Shown: positions 11,472 through 20,400 of the stretch, piece by piece | Position numbering within the stretch: position 1 is the stretch's first letter | Layout of the letters: every line of letters starts with the position of its first letter | NCBI RefSeq assembly: GCF_000003815.2 | Contig: NC_049995.1 | Location: 12,270,427-12,334,426 of the forward strand | Origin: Branchiostoma floridae | Lineage: Eukaryota > Chordata > Leptocardii > Amphioxiformes > Branchiostomatidae | Length of the DNA: 64,000 nt | Direction: 5' to 3' | Made by a program: the position numbers and the translations under genes | Notes under the pieces: generated by a model | Told to the model about the DNA's origin: nothing | Databases searched by the model: none | Seen by the model: the letters and a program-made list of their open reading frames with translations, nothing else

Positions 11472-12174
11472 NNNNNNNNNNNNNNNNNNNNNNNNNNNNN
11501 NNNNNNNNNNNNNNNNNNNNNNNNNNNNNNNNNNNNNNNNNNNNNNNNNNNNNNNNNNNNNNNNNNNNNNNNNNNNNNNNNNNNNNNNNNNNNNNNNNNN
11601 NNNNNNNNNNNNNNNNNNNNNNNNNNNNNNNNNNNNNNNNNNNNNNNNNNNNNNNNNNNNNNNNNNNNNNNNNNNNNNNNNNNNNNNNNNNNNNNNNNNN
11701 NNNNNNNNNNNNNNNNNNNNNNNNNNNNNNNNNNNNNNNNNNNNNNNNNNNNNNNNNNNNNNNNNNNNNNNNNNNNNNNNNNNNNNNNNNNNNNNNNNNN
11801 NNNNNNNNNNNNNNNNNNNNNNNNNNNNNNNNNNNNNNNNNNNNNNNNNNNNNNNNNNNNNNNNNNNNNNNNNNNNNNNNNNNNNNNNNNNNNNNNNNNN
11901 NNNNNNNNNNNNNNNNNNNNNNNNNNNNNNNNNNNNNNNNNNNNNNNNNNNNNNNNNNNNNNNNNNNNNNNNNNNNNNNNNNNNNNNNNNNNNNNNNNNN
12001 NNNNNNNNNNNNNNNNNNNNNNNNNNNNNNNNNNNNNNNNNNNNNNNNNNNNNNNNNNNNNNNNNNNNNNNNNNNNNNNNNNNNNNNNNNNNNNNNNNNN
12101 NNNNNNNNNNNNNNNNNNNNNNNNNNNNNNNNNNNNNNNNNNNNNNNNNNNNNNNNNNNNNNNNNNNNNNNNNN
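11472..12174. other. Assembly gap, 703 N
   Basis: Sized gap in the interval between the two LRR genes. Any frame crossing it is artefactual. Confidence 0.98.
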
Positions 12175-13844
12175 GCCGCGAACGGTTGAGCTTCTTGAAA
12201 TGCCTACTAAAAAGTTCAAAGACCCCATACCTTCGCCAAGCAATATCATTTTAATTGTAGAGACATACTTGCCGTTTATAATTTAGTGTTAACTCTTCTG
12301 TAAATATTCATCTTGTTCATATGACTTGAAGTAAAGTATTTTAATTTGGCCTATAAAAGGCCAATTATCAGCACTGTCGGTACAAACATGCAGTTCCTTT
12401 GAGCTTTACCAGAGGGCGTATCGTAGAATAGAAATATGGAACGTGCCCTCTGTTCTCGTTCGCGACGTGCCGCTATGCGCTACAGACTCATTACCGGCCG
12501 AAAAACATGAAAAAGGCTGTGTTTTTTTTGTAGTCCCTACCAGACTGACTAGCTGGCTGTTATAAGGAGAAAGAATTGTCAGGGGAGTTTTGCTACCAGA
12601 GGAGTTGGCCGGCAGGAGGGGAACATTAGCGTGGACTGACTCCCCTGGCCAATTTCCCGATTTTTTTTGCCGAATTCTATGATTCATTCACCCCCGTAGG
12701 AAGGCCTGGTAGTGGCTAGCTTTTTTTGTCAGCTTCTGTCAATCAAAGCAGGAAGGAAACGTGACTGTGCGTTATGTAATTCGTCCCTTACCTAACGTTA
12801 GTGTGTAAGACAGACAGTGAAAGTTGAACGGTCTCTTTTCGACCATCTTTCGACCAAGTTCTTCGATATCATTCCGACCAACCGATCCTTTTTACTTAGA
12901 CACGTTTACCGTGCCGAAAGTTTTTGCATAGTTATTTACAAAGCCCACGACTTCTATGACAACACCTGCCTGTATTTTATAAGGGACCGCCAGAATACCT
13001 TCGGTTGTATATGTTGAAGGCCGCGGGATTTCAACATGTCCAGAGAATTGAAGCGTATTTTTCACATGAAGATCTAGTCTGTAACATTTAACGTGCCAAG
13101 AGAAAATCGTTCAATCCTCAAAAAGTGGAGCAGTGTCCGAGGGAGCAACGGTCGTATTGCTGGCAGTGTCGTGCGTACGGTGAGCTACTTTCCTGTTGTA
13201 TGATACCGGTTCAAATCACTGTTGCCGTGGAACCCTTTTTGTTGAAAAATATTAGGGACGTTTTTGCATTGCCTTTCTTTAAATCGGACTTGAGTGACTA
13301 CAAGTGCCTGTATTAGAAGAGTGAACGGGGATACGATGTGAGGTCAACAGAGACATTGCCGTTTGGAAATCCTGTCCGCGTCGGTGTAACGGGGTATGGC
13401 GAGGTTAGGTTCGTCTCAGGACGTTTGGCTGTTTTGATGCAATTTTAAAAGCAGGCTGTGATAGAAAGAACTGCTGACAAGGATCCACGACAGTTTTTTT
13501 TTTCTAACAAGACATCCGACAGGCTTGTACGAATCGTGCACGACTGTATATACCAAGAATGCCTGCAGTTTGCGATCGCACTTCTTATGTGGCTGGGCTC
13601 TTACGTGTGAGTTTTTAAAATTTCCCAGTGTTAAGGTGATATTCTTTCAATCTTTCTCCGAATTGCAGGTTAGGGAAATAGCATTTTTTTTCAAATAAAT
13701 CTCCGTAAATTGTAGAGAGAATTCATTATTATGCAAACTAGCATAAACTCTTTTAATTTCGATATGTAAAACTCTTAATCTGATATAGAAAATTTACAAA
13801 TATTTTATCATAATTATTGGATGATATTCAATGTTTTGGCTCAG
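12175..13844 (+). other. Upstream region of the LRR-Ig gene
   Basis: No supportable coding exon. It holds the palindrome TTGGCC-TATAAAA-GGCCAA near 12346-12363, which also looks like a TATA box. The acceptor at 13843-13844 (TTTTGGCTCAG) implies at least one untranslated upstream exon somewhere in this region or in the gap. Confidence 0.4.
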
Positions 13845-13861
13845 TTGAAAGAAACACTAAG

Positions 13862-15490
13862 ATGAATTACGCAACATTATTATTAGTGTTAAGCTGCTTT
13901 GTATATCATGGTACAAGCCGTTGTTTAAACTTAGATTATTGTACCTGTCAAACTAAAGTAAGATGTGAAAGTACAGTCAACCATACTTATCATTCTATTC
14001 CACATGCTTTGCCACAAGACACAAAAGATCTGGAAATATTGTCACAAAATATTGAGAAAATTGCACCAAGCGATTTTTCTTACTTGCCAATCTTAACAAG
14101 ATTGATAATACGACAAAGCGGGCTGAGAAAACTGCTCCCAAAATGCTTCGAAAACCTGCCGAATGTCTACGACATTGACCTTTCAGAAAATGACATTAGC
14201 ATGGTCGTAAATGACACCTTTATTGGATTGGCAAAACTTCGTACCCTACGTTTAACAGATAACAAAATTAACTATGTTGCTGATCGTGCATTTTTTGGGC
14301 TTATTCATTTGACACATCTCTATCTCAACAACAACGACCTAAAACGTATTCCTTCTGCCATTGCGTCTCTTTCTGCCTTAAATTTTCTCATACTAGAGAG
14401 AAACCAAATAGAACTATTTCCCGAAGATCTAGAATTCATAAAACACGTTCGAATGTTGAACCTGATGTATAACCCTGTCAAATGCAACTGTAACCTTCGC
14501 CCGTTTCAACAGTATTTTTTGTTACAAAAGTTGGTCGGAATCTATAAGCGTTGGGGAATATTCTGTGAGAACGACAGAGGAAAAACAGTCACCATAGAAG
14601 TAGCACGTTTGAAAACCCTCCCATGCAATGCATACACCGTCCAAGTGTTTCCGAAGAACATTTCTGTAAGCGTAGGAAGTAACGCGTCTTTGTCGTGTAA
14701 GATTGTTAAGTGTAAGGAATTCGAGGATCTTCGCTTTACGTGGTTCCAACCAAACGGAAACGTCATCAAAGAAGATCATTCCTACGACTTGGTGGGAATT
14801 CAGGACAATGTTACTGATGGACAAAATTCATCCATGTTGATGACAACCCGTGGTGAAACATGTGCCTCTGTGCTATATCTCAAGCGAGTGTCGCTCAACG
14901 AGACAGGCACGTACACGTGTGCCGTCAGCGCTCCAAAAATCCACACGGTAAAGGCCAGTGCCCTATTAACTGTCTGGGCGCCAAAAGGCAATGCGACTAC
15001 CAATACTACCCTGGAAAATCTGCACGTAAACAATACGGCTACACCGGATACATTGTCAAACCGTAGCCGAACTGTTGTTTTGCAACAAAACTCTACACAA
15101 ACCAACGTGAATGTTCAAACAACACCTAAAGGGGTGAAAGACGACGGCAACCTAACTTTTATACTGCTGCCGGTGAAAGCGAATGAACAATTTGCTGACT
15201 ATATCCGCTTTGTAATGATTGTGGTTGCTATTTCTGTATCTGTGTCTTTATTAGTAGCTGGGTTTGCAACTCTCTTTAGCGGTCAATGGTCACGTAGAAG
15301 TCTTGAAGAAAATTTGAGGATGGCTAAGGTTGAAGGAGTCGTACTACAGATAGGAATACGTTTCTCGAGTGTCCTTGTGTTGAGTTCGATGTGCCACGGA
15401 CCAGCACACCACTACGAGAATGATGACCAGGAATCACTGGCACATAATGGCGGTGCCGACCACATCTACGAAAATGCTCATGAGATGTAG
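13862..15490 (+). CDS. LRR-Ig (LRRIG) type I receptor with two YEN motifs, single coding exon
   Basis: 542 aa from the ATG at 13862. I chose it because an acceptor ends at 13844 and a clean signal peptide follows (NYATLLLVLSCFVYHGTS); an in-frame ATG exists at 13817 upstream of that acceptor. Order: LRRNT cap (CLNLDYCTCQTKVRC); about six LRRs (LRTLRLTDNKINYV, LTHLYLNNNDLKRI); LRRCT (NPVKCNCNLRPFQQYF to LKTLPC); one C2-type Ig domain (SLSCKIV to GTYTCAVSAP); a Thr/Asn-rich glycosylatable stalk; TM (FVMIVVAISVSVSLLVAGF); and a ~65-residue tail with HHYEND and HIYENA. Y-x-N is a Grb2-type SH2 ligand when phosphorylated. The architecture matches the LRRIG family that is expanded in lancelets. Ligand unknown. 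AATAAA polyadenylation signals lie near 16206 and 16267. Confidence 0.92.
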   Translation: MNYATLLLVLSCFVYHGTSRCLNLDYCTCQTKVRCESTVNHTYHSIPHALPQDTKDLEILSQNIEKIAPSDFSYLPILTRLIIRQSGLRKLLPKCFENLPNVYDIDLSENDISMVVNDTFIGLAKLRTLRLTDNKINYVADRAFFGLIHLTHLYLNNNDLKRIPSAIASLSALNFLILERNQIELFPEDLEFIKHVRMLNLMYNPVKCNCNLRPFQQYFLLQKLVGIYKRWGIFCENDRGKTVTIEVARLKTLPCNAYTVQVFPKNISVSVGSNASLSCKIVKCKEFEDLRFTWFQPNGNVIKEDHSYDLVGIQDNVTDGQNSSMLMTTRGETCASVLYLKRVSLNETGTYTCAVSAPKIHTVKASALLTVWAPKGNATTNTTLENLHVNNTATPDTLSNRSRTVVLQQNSTQTNVNVQTTPKGVKDDGNLTFILLPVKANEQFADYIRFVMIVVAISVSVSLLVAGFATLFSGQWSRRSLEENLRMAKVEGVVLQIGIRFSSVLVLSSMCHGPAHHYENDDQESLAHNGGADHIYENAHEM

Positions 15491-15660
15491 AACTATACAT
15501 CAGTGCTCAAGGAAAGAAAAGGCGTACAGACAAAAGAAAATTAAAAGGGGGGATATTCGCATTGCGAAACAGCTAAGCAAAGCGTGTACTCCAAACAGCA
15601 GTTACTCAACCCACTGAATATGATTTTGGAAAAGCATGTACACAAAAAAGCAATATTATG

Positions 15661-15735
15661 ACAAGCAACTGGACATGATTTTGGAAACGGTCAGACGTTT
15701 CAGATAGCATCCACTACCTTTCGACAGTGACACTG
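15661..15735 (+). repeat. CAAGCAACTGG-family MITE fragment
   Basis: Matches the left part of the element at 41432 (CAAGCAACTGGACATGATTT, GGAAACGGTCAGACGTTTC, GACAGTGACACTG). A shorter copy starts at 15599. It lies in the probable 3' UTR of the LRR-Ig gene. Confidence 0.75.
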
Positions 15736-16397
15736 CATGTATTTCTTCAGGCAGCATACTCTTTTCAAAGTAACTGCTGTAAGTAAAGTAATATCAATAC
15801 TTAATCAAACCTAGAAAATGATATTATACACCGATCTAAACTTGTAATGTTAGACATTTATATTTATGATAATTCTAACTTTTACCAAATATTTAGTAGA
15901 TGAATATTACCAACGAGACAAAAATGTATGTTTAGGTGGATATACAATGCTTGCCAAATTTGCTGTAGACTGAAGCATTCTGACAATTATAGCATATATC
16001 AGAGTCTGTACAGTAACCGGTAGCACGTAGCTTTAAATTTGGTAGACACATTAGATGTTCAGGACGAGTTACTCGTCCATATTCATGTAGTATGTAACGT
16101 GTTCGCAGACATGTGATGATACAACACGTTGTTTCCTGTACTGTGCTCGTGGGTTTTCAGACATTGTTTCTTACGTTGTTCTTGCAGAAAATATCTATTC
16201 TAAGAAATAAAAGAGATTGGACTGAGAAAAGCATTCAGAATATATTGTGCTTGTGTGAGATTAATGAAATAAAATAGATGGAAATAGTTTGTTTTTGTTG
16301 TAGAAGTTGCGCACTTTCTTTTACATAATAATGATCGTAATGTGTTTTCATCACACGTACAGAACAGATATGACGTCATTGCAGATGTAGTTATCGC

Positions 16398-16470
16398 ATA
16401 TTAATTATTCCCAATCAATCAAGCAAGCAAGCAATTAATCGAGCAAGCAAGCAAGCAATCAATTAATCAA
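16398..16470. repeat. CAAT/CAAG-type simple repeat
   Basis: Runs of AATCAATCAAGCAAGCAAGC and related tetranucleotides. Confidence 0.85.
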
Positions 16471-16628
16471 ACCATAGTTACATAAAATGAGTGCAAATGT
16501 TATATTTGTTGTCTTTATTTGAACGCACACAACAAAAGCTCTTAGATAACGCTGATGTAACATATAACATATTATCTACTAGTATACAGAGACACAAAGT
16601 ACTGGTGCAAAGACATGTATACACCATT

Positions 16629-16732
16629 TGGCCTGAGTACCATCAGAATTTATTTTACCGGGGCTCCCAGCATTAATGAAGATGGAGTACGGAATGGAAG
16701 CCCCAGTAAACTATTGGATGATACTCTGGTTA
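16629..16732. mobile_element. Mutator-like MITE, diverged copy
   Basis: The ends (TGGCCTGAGTACCATC and, reversed, TAACCAGAGTATCATCC) and the inner TACCGGGGCTCC match the family at 24005-24120. Flanking TACACCATT/TACACCAAT is a 9-bp duplication with one mismatch. Confidence 0.8.
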
Positions 16733-17423
16733 TACACCAATGACTTGTTTTTCCACAAATGCTATTCACATCGTACATAAAAAATACAAAAATACACATG
16801 ATATGTTCATGACCTAAACGCAATACCATATACACATGTATTTCCACTATGAATTCGCTGTGTTTTTTATGCTATTTATGGAGTTTGCTACATCTAATAC
16901 AATTGTATGAACACCCTGTATTGCCATAGGCAATGTAGTGGTTTCTTACAATGTATACTTTTGTCAGTACACTAGTTGTATCTACGCTCAGTGTCACCAG
17001 AGGGCGTGCTTCCACTGCATACATACCAGCTCAGTCATGCTAGGTATAGCTTTAGGATGGCTTCTTTCCAAGGGTACAAACTTTCACCGTATCATATCAA
17101 AAATGATATATTTACTTTGCTTCTTACAACTGCGCACAATAAAAAAAGAATGAAATGATTCTTAGTTCCAGTCGGTTAACGAAAATAGGGTAAACTATAG
17201 TTGAGATATCTAGACTGTAACTGTCATGGTCCTTGTTTTTGTGAAGTCGTAATTGTATTCCGTGGTGACAAAATTATAATCATCGCTAGACAGGGAGGGA
17301 CGGGGGGCGACATATTCTTCCTGGTACGTTGACCAATCGCTGGAGTCTGTCTTTCTTTCTTGTCGTTTAAAACAGCCCACCTATATACAACATGTACATA
17401 ACTATGTACATATATAGAGAGTA
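16733..17423. other. Intergenic region with 3' UTR of the CARD-DD gene
   Basis: No coding exon recognised. The right-hand part should be the 3' UTR of the minus-strand gene ending at 17424. Confidence 0.4.
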
Positions 17424-20400
17424 TTAGTTCGCTTCCACTGACATAGCCACGCCTGAATCCGGCGTCTGAACTTGTCGCTTCTCAAAACCTTTCCTAAAAC
17501 CCGAGGCTCCTCCTTTTACGGGATGCAGCGTTCGGGACCGAGTGGGCCCGAAGTATCCCCCGGTTTGTGCCGACGCCGACCGACTGGACCCGACGTGGAC
17601 TCCGGTGTCTGCCGAAGCTGTTCGGCTCTGCCCCGAACTGTTTTCGCTTCTCACAACGCTTCTTCTCCCGTTGGATCGGCCGTCTACGAGCTCACTCTTG
17701 TCCAAACTGACGTCTTCTTCTACAAGGTATACGGAAAAAAGTCACCACGTAAATGATAACAAATTAAATAACTGATAATCTGCAATTTTATTAACTCCAT
17801 GTCTTTAAAGAAAATGGTAAAAGTAGTAGCACAAAATGTATGGCGCGGGAGTTGTGTAAAGAGAACTACAGGGTTTATTTAGAAAACGTACACATTTTGA
17901 CAGATCTAGAATTAGATATGAAACAAAAACATGGCCGTCGTAGCGCCAAGCATATTGCAGATGAACAGATAACAGTGTAATATCTGTCATTATTGAAAAT
18001 CAATGATTGTTTAACATGGTCTTTAGTAATAGTAGTGATCAATCAAAGATATTAGATCAGATTAGACCGGTCTAAGATATTTCAAATATTAGCTACGCAT
18101 GCGCGTTGACAATTCCGTCAATTTTGTGCGCCATTTTGGAAAGCAATCAAACGCCTTGTTGTTACGCTTTTATTTAACCTTGACGTTTGTTTTGACCTTG
18201 ACCTCGCTCTTACCTGTCATGACGCTGTCTGCGACCTCTGACCCGGGCACCTTGGTGTGGACGGTGGTCTTGACCACGGGGATGTCCGCGGCGGTCAGCT
18301 CGGAGGTCTCACTCTCGCCCTCCTGTGGCATGGTCACTCTCAGCGCTTCCACACCAGCTATGTGGGGATAAGAGCACGTTAAAGGAAAGCTGCACTATAA
18401 ATGGAAATATACCCCAACGTAAAGTTCTCCCCTATTTTACATAAGTCTGTCATAGTTTAGAGCTGTCTCACTGTTTGAAACTTGCGTCATGTTGACGGCT
18501 ACTCATGATCACCTTACGATTGAATTTCGTGACGTCAGTGATCTAAATTTCTTATGCAGTATGACTAGTGCTTCTTAATCTGGCTTTGTTGTGGATGGAT
18601 TTTAATGAACATTCCGATGAATTCGAGGGAATTGACAAATTATCGGCATTTTTTAGATTTGTTTTTGTGCAGCTGTCATTTAAAGAACCCGCCACACATA
18701 TTGACTAGAGTAACGTTAGGTGTCCTTCCCGGTGTGAGTGATTCAAAACCTGCTGTCCTATTGACACAACTGGGGCAATTACTGTCATATTGAGGTCACC
18801 TGAGTTAGCGCCAAATGGCAGCCGCTCCATAACCTTGCCATTTAGCCCCGGCTATTGTAAGCTCCTCCAGATACCCTTGAACCACCTCTACTGTTCTCCC
18901 TTTTAAATTAACCAATCAATATGGCGGATGCTACTAGTACTAGTATATTACGTTTAAGCACTTGACTGCAAACACGCACTAGTACTTGACTTACTTGCGA
19001 CGTATCCGAGGTTGAGTCTGTAGAGCGAGTTGACCAGCTCGTCCAGGAGTCTCTCGGCGTCCGTGCGACAGTCCATCCAGCGGATCAGGCAGTGCACCAG
19101 GCGGTGGGACCCCAGTCTATTGAGGGGACAGACCATTAGTTTTCATAAGGGACAGTCTAAGGAAGGGACCGTTAGTTTGTATGTGGGATAGTTGGATCAG
19201 GAAGTGCACCAGGCGGTGGGACCCCAGTCTGGAAAAGGCCGAAATGACAGACCATTAGGCCATATTCTTTTTTTTCATTACAAAGAGCGTAAGGAGCCCC
19301 TGTAGAAAGCGGATGGTACCCAGGCTAGACGCACTGAAGCTCTATATATTCACATCTACCCTACTCGTTTGTCTGCAGCTGCATACACAGGGGATGTAGC
19401 TCAGATGGTAGAGCGCTCGCTTAGCATGCGAGAGGTACGGGGATCGATACCCTGCATCTCCAACTTTCTTTTACTAAAACATTTTTGCTCTGGAGAAGCA
19501 CCTTATTTTTTCATCATCGACCATAAAAATCAATCGTAGTGTCCAACAAAGGAAAATAAGATAAAATTTGAACCTATAAGCTGGTTTACGGATTAAACTT
19601 CGCATGTGCGGCGAGATGCGTTATAGGTATTATGTCAAAGGTAACGTCCTCTTATTACTTGTTTATACTATCCCACTATAATACTAATAATACATATTCC
19701 GACATGTTTTTCTTCATATTCCTTTCTTCTAATCTTTTTACACCTAACTCACTGCATCCAGCCCCAATGGGAAATGAAAGTGCAATAAACTTCATTGTCA
19801 TTCTTATTTTCACATGGGCCCTCACCTTTGACATATTACCCAAAATATACAGCTTATTGCGCTTTCAGTTACTTATCAACTCCAATGACTGACTGTCAGG
19901 TACGTCGATGAAGTTAAGACATCCATGTTTTATGAGATGAAATACGACAAATAGCAAAGACTCAAGCAACTGGAAATGATTTTGATTGACAGGTACTGAC
20001 CTGTTCTCCCGTTTACACGACTCGATCACTCTCACAGGTACGCCCAAGTCTCGCGGCAGCGCGGCCCAACCGAGAGGTCTCGCGAGAGCCACGTGATAAG
20101 ACACGATCTTGAAGATGTCTATGAGATCTGTAGTTCAGGAGAGTTTAAAAAAGGTGATATTTGATTAAACGATTCAAGTTTATGCATACTCTTACTGGAA
20201 TTGTTTTAGCTATTATCAATATCATAAATATCAAAATGGGAGTAATACAATAAAATGTCATTTTGTACAATTACGCCAAGCTATTGACACATCTTCATCA
20301 AACTAATATTACAATGTGAATTTGCGTGCATATTCAAGGAATTCGACATTCGAAACGTCTTAAGCTTTCAAAAGCAGCTCCTTTCAAAGCAATGAGAAAC

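Noticed and set aside
13817-13861. Upstream ATG of the LRR-Ig gene
   Set aside because: It precedes a good acceptor at 13843-13844 and would put a polar segment before the signal peptide.
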